Source of the DNA: a beta proteobacterium AAP65
Lineage (GTDB): Bacteria > Pseudomonadota > Gammaproteobacteria > Burkholderiales > Burkholderiaceae_C
Length of the DNA stretch: 64,000 nucleotides
Reading direction: 5' to 3'
Assembly: GCA_001295865.1 (NCBI GenBank)
Contig: LJHW01000018.1
Coordinates: 1 to 64,000 of the forward strand
Within the stretch, counting starts at the first letter, position 1. Each line of letters starts with the position of its first letter. Below are positions 56,803 through 64,000 of this stretch, in pieces. The notes beneath the pieces are model-generated. The model was not told where the DNA came from. It saw only the letters and a list, made by a program, of their open reading frames with translations, and did no database searches. The position numbers were made by a program, and so were the translations under genes.

Positions 56803-59217
56803 TCAGGGCGCGAACTCCACCACCACCTCGCGCGTGCTGCTGGCGCCTTCGCTGTCCACCGCGGCCAGCGTGTAGCGGCCAGCGCCGGGCGGGCGCCAGC
56901 GCAGGTCTTGGCCCGGCGCGCTGCGGCCGAGAAAAGCCTCGTCGGCAAACCAGAACAGCGCGCCTTCGCGCCGCGTGTGCGCACGCAGGCTCAGGCCCGC
57001 TTCTTCGGCGCGGCCCAGGCGCAGCACGTAGCGCGCGCCTTGCAGCGGCGAGGCGATCAAGGGCCCTTCGTCACCCGGCAAGGCGGCGCCACCGCCGGCG
57101 CTCTCGCCCAGGTCACGCCCCGTGGCCGCGTGGCCGCAGCGTGGTGGGGTGGGTGGCACACGCCGCGGCATGCCGGCCTGCGCGAAGAGCTGCAGCATGT
57201 CGGGGCCCCAGTGTTCGTAGACCTCGCGCTCCACGCCCGGCCCGGGGCCGCAAACGGCGCGCCCGCTCGGCCGATGCACCCACAGCGCGCGGTGCAGCGT
57301 GCTCACGCGGATGGGCGAAACGCCAGGGATGAACCAGGTGGGCACAAGCTCGGGGCAGGCTTCGTTGGGCAGCTCGCCGCTGGCCTTGCACACCAACACC
57401 TGCGCAAGGTTCAGGCCGCGCGGCTCGGCACTCGCGGGCGGCGCCAGGCCCTGGTGGCGCAGGCTGTCGACGATCTGGAAGAAGAGCGGCGCCGCGGTCT
57501 GCACGCCGACAAAAGCCGCGTTGCTGCGGCCGTCGAAATGGCCCACCCACACCACCAGCACCTGGCGGCCGAAAACCCCAGCCGTCCACGCATCGCGAAA
57601 GCCCCAGGAGGTGCCCGTCTTCCAGGCCACGGGCGGGAAGGCGGGCTGGCCGGTGTCGGGCCGCGGGTTGCGCGCCAGCATCTGCAGCGTGATCCAAGCG
57701 GCCTCGGGGCTGAGCAGGCGGCGCGGGGTGGTGGCTTCGGGGTCTGAAGCCAGCGTGCGCAGCGCGGGGTGCCCCGGGTGCTGGCCGCCGCGCGCCAGCA
57801 GCAGGTAGAGCTGCGCCAGCTCTTCCATCGTCACCTCGCCGCCGCCCAGCGTGAGCGCCAGGCCGTAGTGCTGCTCGCTCGCCAGGCGCGCAACGCCTGC
57901 GGCTTTCAAGAAGCCGTGCAGCGTGGGCTGCTGCAGGCGTGACGACACCGCCACCGCTGGCACGTTGCGGCTGCGCACCAGCGCGTCTTGTGCGGTGATG
58001 GGCCCTTCGAAGCGGCCATCGAAGTTCTCGGGGTGGTAGGTGCCGAAGGCCGAAGGTGCGTCTTTCAGCACGGTGTGCGGGTGCAGCAGGCCTTGGTCGA
58101 GCCCCAGCGCGTAGATGAAGGGCTTGAGCGTGGAGCCCGGCGAGCGTTTGGCGGTGGTGGCGTTGACCTGGCCTTCGATGGCGGCGTCGTGCCAGTTCGC
58201 CGAGCCCACCCAGGCGCGCACGGCGCGGGTTTCGGTGTCGACCAGCAGCGCCGCGGCGTTGCTCACGCCCAGGCCGCGGCGTGTCTGGATGAACTGCGCG
58301 ATGGCACGCTCCAGCACCGCCTGCGTGGGGCCGTGCAGCGTGAGCGGGGTCTCGGGTGCGGTGACGCGCTGCTGCATCAGCGTCTGCACCGCGTGCGGCG
58401 CTGCGAAGGGCAGTTGGCGCGGGCTGCGCAGCACCAGGGGCAATGCCATCGCAGCGGCATCGGCGCTGTTCGTCGCAGCGGGATGCCGTTGTTGCCACGT
58501 GGCCCACAGGCGCGCGCGGGCGGCGGCCAGCGCTTGCGGCCAGGGCGGGGCGGTGTTGGCGCCCTCCCCCGCCCCCACGCTGCCGCGCCGGTTCGGGTTC
58601 TGCGGGATGACGGCCAGCGCCAAGGCCTCGGGCAGCAACAGGTGCTGCGCGCGTTTGCCGAAGTAGACGAGGCTGGCCGCGCCTACGCCCTCGATGTTGC
58701 CGCCATAGGGCGCGAGGTTGAGATAGGCCTCCAGGATCTCGGCCTTGCCGTGGCGCAGCTCCAGCCAAGTGGCTGCGGCCACTTGCTGCAGCTTGCCGGC
58801 GGGGGTGCGTGTGTCCAGGCCATAGAGGCGCCGCGCCAGCTGCATGGTGAGCGTGCTGCCGCCGCGGCGCACCGGCCCGCGCCAGGTGCCCCAGGCCGCG
58901 CGCACCAGGCTCATGGGGTTGAAGCCCGGGTGCTGGTGGAACCAGCGGTCTTCGTAGAGCAGCACGGCCTGCACCAGCTTCGGGTCGATCTGCACCAGCG
59001 GCGTCCACACGCGGTACTGCTCGTCATGCGCCAGCGTCAGGCGCAGCAGCGCGCCATCGCTGCTGTAGAAGGCGCGCGAGGTGCTGACGTGCTCGCGCAG
59101 CGGCGGCTGTGGCCAGGCGCGCAGCAGCACGAGGGCCAAGGCCAGCAGGGCCAGCACCGCCAGCCCGCGGCGCGCGCGCGGCCCGGGCCGTGGCAGCGAG
59201 CGCAGCCGCGCGATCAA
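56803..59217 (-). CDS. pbpC: Penicillin-binding protein 1C (glycosyltransferase/transpeptidase)
   Basis: 804 aa. A cytoplasmic start and TM helix (about residues 17-36) precede the GT51 domain: LLYEDRWFHQHPGFNPMSLV with the catalytic Glu, RRGGSTLTMQLARRLYG, and YLNLAPYGGNIEGV. The transpeptidase has SPGSTLKPF (SxxK), SRN (SxN) and KTGTSW (KTG). The C-terminal BiPBP_C-type domain ends in EVVVEFAP. It polymerises and cross-links peptidoglycan. The alpha-2-macroglobulin gene lies immediately upstream on the same strand (40 bases), as for yfhM-pbpC in E. coli. Confidence 0.95.
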   Translation of the reverse strand: MIARLRSLPRPGPRARRGLAVLALLALALVLLRAWPQPPLREHVSTSRAFYSSDGALLRLTLAHDEQYRVWTPLVQIDPKLVQAVLLYEDRWFHQHPGFNPMSLVRAAWGTWRGPVRRGGSTLTMQLARRLYGLDTRTPAGKLQQVAAATWLELRHGKAEILEAYLNLAPYGGNIEGVGAASLVYFGKRAQHLLLPEALALAVIPQNPNRRGSVGAGEGANTAPPWPQALAAARARLWATWQQRHPAATNSADAAAMALPLVLRSPRQLPFAAPHAVQTLMQQRVTAPETPLTLHGPTQAVLERAIAQFIQTRRGLGVSNAAALLVDTETRAVRAWVGSANWHDAAIEGQVNATTAKRSPGSTLKPFIYALGLDQGLLHPHTVLKDAPSAFGTYHPENFDGRFEGPITAQDALVRSRNVPAVAVSSRLQQPTLHGFLKAAGVARLASEQHYGLALTLGGGEVTMEELAQLYLLLARGGQHPGHPALRTLASDPEATTPRRLLSPEAAWITLQMLARNPRPDTGQPAFPPVAWKTGTSWGFRDAWTAGVFGRQVLVVWVGHFDGRSNAAFVGVQTAAPLFFQIVDSLRHQGLAPPASAEPRGLNLAQVLVCKASGELPNEACPELVPTWFIPGVSPIRVSTLHRALWVHRPSGRAVCGPGPGVEREVYEHWGPDMLQLFAQAGMPRRVPPTPPRCGHAATGRDLGESAGGGAALPGDEGPLIASPLQGARYVLRLGRAEEAGLSLRAHTRREGALFWFADEAFLGRSAPGQDLRWRPPGAGRYTLAAVDSEGASSTREVVVEFAP

Positions 59218-59257
59218 AGGCGCCTCATCGGTAGGTCATGGGCAGGTCAGGGCCATG

Positions 59258-62200
59258 TCACGGCGCAGCCACCGTCACCTTGCCGGCCAGCGAACGCGCC
59301 TGGCGCTGCGTTTCGTACAGGCCCTGCGCATAGGCCGGCGGCACCGTGAACTCGCCCGCGTTGGTGGCGCGGATGCGGTAGGTGTAGGTCTGCACCTGGT
59401 TGCTGGCCGAGGCGTAGACCACGATCCGGTCTTCACGCACCTCGGCATGCGCCAGCGCCGGGCCACTGACCGTGCTGCTGCCGCCGGTTTCGTTGCGCTG
59501 CTGCACGGGCTCGAAGCCGCCGGGCAGCAGGTCGGTCAGCGCCACCTCGCCCACCTGCGCCGCGCCGCCGCCTTGCCCGTCCAGCGCCAGCGCGCGCAGG
59601 CTCAGGCGCACGGTGAGTTCGTCGCCCACCTTCACCGTGGTGGCCGGTTTGCCATCGGCACCCACGTATTCACGCAGCACTTCCAGGCCCGACTTCAAGA
59701 CCGCAGTGGGCGGCACGCGGTCAAAGCCACTTTGCGTGACGGCGTACCAGCCCACCGCATCACCCGCGTTCGCCAGCTGCAGCTTCACGGTGCCGCCCTC
59801 GAAGGCCACGCGCGGCAGCAGGTTCGCCGGCAGCTTCAGCGGCGTGGCCTGGCCTTGCGCGTTGATCTGCGCGGCGCTGAGCTGGCCTTCGGCCTGCGGC
59901 CCGAGCTGCCGCGCCATGCCTTCGAAAGCCAGCACCGTCCACGCTGCCGAGAGCGTGTTCATGCCGCCTCCGCCCAGCGGCACGATGTGGCGCTGCAGGG
60001 CGTCGGGCGCCAGCGTCTTCAGCCGTGCCGGGAAGTGGCGCGCCAGCAGGTAGAGCAGTTGGCCGCCGGTGATGCCGGGGTCGGTGTAATCCGCATAGGC
60101 CTGCTTCGCCGGGCCGGCCTCGAAACGCTGCACCAGCGGCGTGATCAGTTCGGCCGCGGCGCGCTCTTGTTTCAGCAGCTGGTAGGTGGCGGCCATGAAG
60201 GCGGCGGCCGGGTCTTGCTTCCACGTGGCGGCGTGCTGCTCGTCCAGCACCTGGCGCAGGCTGGCCAGCTGCGGCGTGCTGATGGCGCCCTGGCGCGTCA
60301 GCAGGTACAGCGCATACGCGCGGTGGCGCGCCGCGGCCAGGTTGGCCGGCGGGCTGGCGGCCAGCTGCTGCAGGTAGCGCAGGCCTTGCTGCAGCAGATC
60401 GGCGGGCACGGTGGCGCCGGGCACCTCCAGCTCGCGCGCTTCCAGCATCAGGTGCAGCGCGTAGACCGAGACGAACTCGTCGGCCTGCACCGAGGCGCCC
60501 CACAGCCCGAAACCGCCCTGCGCGTTCTGCCGTGTGCGCAAGGTGCGCAGGGTGCTCTCCAGCGTGCGCGCGGCCGCAGCCGGCGTGCGTTCGGCCGAGA
60601 ACTCGGACCGGCGTGCCAGCACCAACGCCGGCAATGCCTGGCTCACCAGCTGTTCGGTGCAGGCGTGCTCGAATTCGTCGAGGTAGCGCATCAGTCCCGG
60701 CGCCACGGCCAGCGGCAGCACCGAGACGGCCAGCTCCTGGCGGCGGAATTCGGGCACCAGGTCGCGCGGCGTGGGCACCTCGGTGCGGCCCTTGAAGTGG
60801 CCCAAAGCCAGCGTGGTGGCGCGTGGCGTGGCCGGGCGCACGCTCACGTCCATGCGCCGTGTGCTGCTGATGGCCGCGTTGCTGCCCAAATTGCTGGTGA
60901 ACTGCAGCGTGGCCGAGCCCAGCGTGGCGCTGGCGGCGTCTTTCACCTTCAGCCGGTAGCGGGCCACGCCTTCGCGGCCGGCGCCGATCTTCAGCGTTTG
61001 CGTGGCCGCGCCTTGCACCTCGAAAGTGGGCGCGGCTTTCAGCGTCAGCTGCACCGGCGCATCGGCCCCGGAACTGGCCACGTTGTTGGCCACGCCCACC
61101 GACACCTCGAACACATCACCCGGCGCCACCGCCAGCGGCAGGTTGGGCGAGAGCACGAAGTCGCCGCGCACCAACGCCTGCGTTTGCGCCACGCCCACGG
61201 CGCCGTCGTTCACGGCCACGGCCATCACGCGCATCGCGCCGTTGAAGTGCTCGGGCACGGTGTAGCTGAACTCGCGCTCGCCCTGCAAGTCGACGATGCC
61301 CGACCAGTACACCGCCGGCGCCTCGCCGCGGCGCTTGAAGGGGTTGAGGAAACGCGCGTTGCCGCCGGCTTCGTCACCCCCCGGTGCGGCGGCGGCCATC
61401 AGGCGCTTGAACTCGGGCAGCAGCAGGTCGAGGATCTGCGCGCTGCGCACCTCCAGCGCACGTTTCTGGAAGAAGTGGCCCAGCGGGTCAGCCGTTTGGT
61501 AACGCGCCACCTGCAGGATGCCTTCGTCCACCGCGAACACCACCGCGCGCGCCGGCTTGTTGCTGGCCAGGCGGAACTTCATCACCTGCCCGGGTTTGCT
61601 GAGCGCCGGCGCCTGCAGCTGCAGCGCCAACGTTCGCGGCGCCAGACTGGTGGCGAAGGGCACCACGCCGTAGCTCAGCGGGCTCATGAAGATCTCGTCG
61701 GACGTCGGGTCGCGCAGGAACTGCACGTTCACGTAGCCATTGCCCTCGAAGTCTTTCGGCACGCGGATCTTCTGCACCGAGGCGGTGGTGCTGCTCTTGA
61801 ACCAGGTCTGCGCGTAGACCTTGTCGCGCTCGATGGTGATGAGCCCGGCGCCCACGTAAGGCGCGCGGATGCTGAGCTCGATCTCTTCGCCGGGCTGGTA
61901 GTCCTTCTTGTTGAGCGTGATCTGCAGCTCGGCGTTGCGCTCCAGCGAGCGCGAGACATTGCCCTGCCCGGCCACGCTGTAGTCGATGCGGTTGAGCTCC
62001 AGGCCTGCGGCGTCGCGCAGCACGTAGCTGTAGTTGCCCGGTGTGCGCGTGTCCAGCGCCAGCGCCAGGCCGGCGGCGGGCAGCGCCACGCGCTTTTCTT
62101 CGACCAGCGTGTCTTTGCGGCGCGATTCGTAGCGGTAGGTCTCGTTGGCCTGGCGCATCAGCACCGAGACCATCTTGCGTTCCACACGCTGCAGCGTCAG

Positions 62201-64000
62201 GCCCTCGGCCGCCAGCGGCTTGCCGTTGGGTGCGATGGCCAGCAGGCGGCTGATGCGTGTGCTGCCGCGCGAGACATAGCCCAGGTCGCCATCGTGTTTG
62301 ACGCCCACCAGGAAGGGCAGCTCCGACACCAGCACGCCGGCCTCGGCCGCCACGCTGCGGCCGCCCTCGGGCTCGAACACCTGCGCCAGCAGGCCCAGGC
62401 GGTAGGTGGCGCGCGCGTAGCGCGAAAGCTGCAGGTCGAAGCTGGCGCGGCCTTGCGCGTCGGTGCGGCCATCAGGCAGGGTTTCGTTGAAGCCTTCTTT
62501 CGCGCGCTGCGGGTCGTAGAACTGGTAACCCGCGTGCTGGCGGAAGCTGGGGTAGGCCGGGCTCAGCGTCAAAGACACGGCCACGCGCCGGCCCTCGGCC
62601 GCGGTGCCGAAGAGGTTCATCGCCTCGATGCGCGCCTGCAGCTCACGCGGGTGCACCCAGCCTTCGCCCACGGCGGGCACGGGCGCTTCACCGACGCCCA
62701 GCAAGCGGGCCGAGACCTTCATGCGGTCGGGCTGGAACTCCTGCACCTTCACGCTGGTGCTGCCGATCTGGCGCAGCGCCTGGCCGTCCTTCATCACGTG
62801 CAGGTTCACGGCGTAGGTGCCGGTGGGCGAACTGTCCTGCGTGGTGTGGCTGATCTCGAAGAAGCCGCCCGCGCCCACGCGCACACGCTCGCGCTTGACG
62901 GCCAGGCCGCGCGCGTCCAGCACCTCGGCTTCCAGCGGCACGCCGGCCAGCGGGCGCGCCCAGTCGGCGTTCTTGACGATCATGCCGATCTGCATCGTTT
63001 CGCCGGGGCGGTAGATGCCGCGGTCGGAGAACAGGTAGGCGCTGAGCTGTTCCGCCGAACGGGCGTTGAGCGCACCGCCGACATCGAAGCGCGAGAAGTC
63101 GAGCTGGCGGTCGCCGCGGTTCAGCGGCATGAAGCTCATGTCGCCGCCCTTGCGCGCCAGCAGCAGCAAAGGCGCCCGTTCACGCTGCAGGCCGTCGAGC
63201 TTCTCGAAGCGCGCGCGGCCGCTGGCATCGGTGGTCTGCGTGAACAGCGTGCTGCCGTTCTTGGCCACCACGTCCACCGTCACGCCGGCCACGGGTTCGC
63301 CGCTGTAAAGCGATTGCACGTAGACATCGCGCGTGCCGTCGATCGACTGCTTCACCAGCATGCCGAGGTCGGTGACGAGCAGCAGGCGGCGTTCCTGCAG
63401 CTGCGTGGGGTCGGTGACTTCGCTGCCGGATTCGTCGTACCCGGCCTCGCCCTCGTTGGTTTCGGCCTCGGCTTGCACGGGTCGGTTCGGGTCCAGCGCG
63501 GCCAGGCGCTCGCGTTCGGCGCGGGCCTCGGCCACCGGGTCGTAGCCCTGCACCTGCAGCAGGAAGAGCCCGCGCCGCGGCTCGCCGGCCGGGGCCAGGT
63601 AGGCGGCGAGGTCCAGCGCTTCGTAATGCGGCTTGCCGCGCGCCAGGCCGGGCAGCGGGATGCGCTTCTCGAATCGGTCGCTCAGGTTGTCGGGGCCGAA
63701 GCTGCCGAGGAACTCGGGGTTCGAAAAACTGCCCTGCGATTGCGAGACCAGGTGCTGCAGCTGCGAGGGCTGCACCCGCGCCAGCTCCACGCGCAGGCCG
63801 GGCAGGTCACGCACCAGCACGGCCACCTTCTTATCGCCGCTCATCGGCAGCAGCGCGCCCTGGCTCAGGATGCGCAGCTCGGCCGGGTAAGGTGGCACGG
63901 CCACCAGCGCCTGCGCGTTCTCCCGCATCAGGTAGCCGCCGAAGCTCTTGAGCTTGCCGTCCACGCGCAGGTAGACGGTGCGGCCCACCTCGGCGCGCAG
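59258..64000 (-). CDS. Bacterial alpha-2-macroglobulin (YfhM-type), N-terminus beyond the window
   Basis: At least 1576 aa; the reading frame is open at the right edge. Macroglobulin-type beta domains repeat through the N-terminal half (AYLFSDRGIYRPGETMQIGM, GRARFEKLDG, YKVYAQTW-like segments). The bait region and complement-like alpha/alpha toroid follow. The thioester motif is present as CTEQ in HACTEQLVSQALPAL, so it can trap proteases covalently. In proteobacteria this protein is lipid-anchored in the periplasm and paired with PBP1C, as here, protecting the cell when peptidoglycan is breached. Its lipobox, if any, lies beyond the window. Confidence 0.93.
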   Translation of the reverse strand: MRAEVGRTVYLRVDGKLKSFGGYLMRENAQALVAVPPYPAELRILSQGALLPMSGDKKVAVLVRDLPGLRVELARVQPSQLQHLVSQSQGSFSNPEFLGSFGPDNLSDRFEKRIPLPGLARGKPHYEALDLAAYLAPAGEPRRGLFLLQVQGYDPVAEARAERERLAALDPNRPVQAEAETNEGEAGYDESGSEVTDPTQLQERRLLLVTDLGMLVKQSIDGTRDVYVQSLYSGEPVAGVTVDVVAKNGSTLFTQTTDASGRARFEKLDGLQRERAPLLLLARKGGDMSFMPLNRGDRQLDFSRFDVGGALNARSAEQLSAYLFSDRGIYRPGETMQIGMIVKNADWARPLAGVPLEAEVLDARGLAVKRERVRVGAGGFFEISHTTQDSSPTGTYAVNLHVMKDGQALRQIGSTSVKVQEFQPDRMKVSARLLGVGEAPVPAVGEGWVHPRELQARIEAMNLFGTAAEGRRVAVSLTLSPAYPSFRQHAGYQFYDPQRAKEGFNETLPDGRTDAQGRASFDLQLSRYARATYRLGLLAQVFEPEGGRSVAAEAGVLVSELPFLVGVKHDGDLGYVSRGSTRISRLLAIAPNGKPLAAEGLTLQRVERKMVSVLMRQANETYRYESRRKDTLVEEKRVALPAAGLALALDTRTPGNYSYVLRDAAGLELNRIDYSVAGQGNVSRSLERNAELQITLNKKDYQPGEEIELSIRAPYVGAGLITIERDKVYAQTWFKSSTTASVQKIRVPKDFEGNGYVNVQFLRDPTSDEIFMSPLSYGVVPFATSLAPRTLALQLQAPALSKPGQVMKFRLASNKPARAVVFAVDEGILQVARYQTADPLGHFFQKRALEVRSAQILDLLLPEFKRLMAAAAPGGDEAGGNARFLNPFKRRGEAPAVYWSGIVDLQGEREFSYTVPEHFNGAMRVMAVAVNDGAVGVAQTQALVRGDFVLSPNLPLAVAPGDVFEVSVGVANNVASSGADAPVQLTLKAAPTFEVQGAATQTLKIGAGREGVARYRLKVKDAASATLGSATLQFTSNLGSNAAISSTRRMDVSVRPATPRATTLALGHFKGRTEVPTPRDLVPEFRRQELAVSVLPLAVAPGLMRYLDEFEHACTEQLVSQALPALVLARRSEFSAERTPAAAARTLESTLRTLRTRQNAQGGFGLWGASVQADEFVSVYALHLMLEARELEVPGATVPADLLQQGLRYLQQLAASPPANLAAARHRAYALYLLTRQGAISTPQLASLRQVLDEQHAATWKQDPAAAFMAATYQLLKQERAAAELITPLVQRFEAGPAKQAYADYTDPGITGGQLLYLLARHFPARLKTLAPDALQRHIVPLGGGGMNTLSAAWTVLAFEGMARQLGPQAEGQLSAAQINAQGQATPLKLPANLLPRVAFEGGTVKLQLANAGDAVGWYAVTQSGFDRVPPTAVLKSGLEVLREYVGADGKPATTVKVGDELTVRLSLRALALDGQGGGAAQVGEVALTDLLPGGFEPVQQRNETGGSSTVSGPALAHAEVREDRIVVYASASNQVQTYTYRIRATNAGEFTVPPAYAQGLYETQRQARSLAGKVTVAAP

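Overview
The window looks like a chromosomal segment of a high-GC (about 70% by eye) betaproteobacterium of the order Burkholderiales, most like the Rubrivivax/Leptothrix/Roseateles/Ideonella group. The reasons are three PEP-CTERM proteins, an HU protein with a histone-H1-like Lys/Ala tail, many two-component systems, and housekeeping genes of proteobacterial type (bioA-bioD, a type I DAHP synthase, and the A2M-pbpC pair). No transposase, integrase, phage gene or CRISPR array was seen.

Layout. 1-5.0 kb: YbjQ-like proteins, an M48 protease, and an outer-membrane / periplasmic-binding / diguanylate-cyclase triad. 5.0-9.7 kb: a large Ser/Thr kinase, a lipoprotein and an exported protein. 9.7-15.2 kb: an OmpR-type two-component system, a spondin-domain PEP-CTERM protein, a patatin lipase and a second PEP-CTERM protein. 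15.2-24.2 kb: a LuxR-type AAA regulator, a very large RCC1-repeat lipoprotein and a SARP-like AAA regulator. 24.4-27.9 kb: a probable accessory segment ending at an initiator tRNA gene: hipB-hipA, a HIT protein and a phosphorothioate-dependent-type HNH endonuclease. 28-33.4 kb: a halohydrin dehalogenase, a second two-component system, an exported protein and a serine hydrolase. 33.5-41.8 kb: a FIST protein with a sensor kinase, galactose mutarotase, two predicted secreted proteases, a PanE-like reductase and a GFA protein. 41.8-50.4 kb: a TonB-dependent receptor, DAHP synthase, bioA-bioD, a chemoreceptor and the HU/H1 protein. 50.5-64 kb: an SDR, a third PEP-CTERM gene with a sigma-54-type promoter, a helicase, a LuxR solo with a 27-residue peptide gene, and pbpC with an alpha-2-macroglobulin gene that runs off the end.

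The most interesting signals are regulatory. (1) A LuxR solo with altered ligand-pocket residues lies next to a lux-box-like palindrome, a well-formed 27-codon gene and a 3' region of several strong hairpins ending in a terminator. (2) CGGAGAC direct repeats with 11-bp periodicity and the same 10-bp spacing to a -10-like hexamer occur only upstream of the SARP-like regulator and of the neighbouring RCC1 lipoprotein. (3) Six 11-bp repeats lie between a histidine kinase/response regulator operon and a divergent exported protein. (4) One short-chain dehydrogenase-like gene carries the diagnostic halohydrin dehalogenase motifs.

All calls come from reading the sequence; no database search was run. 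Residue positions are approximate unless counted explicitly.
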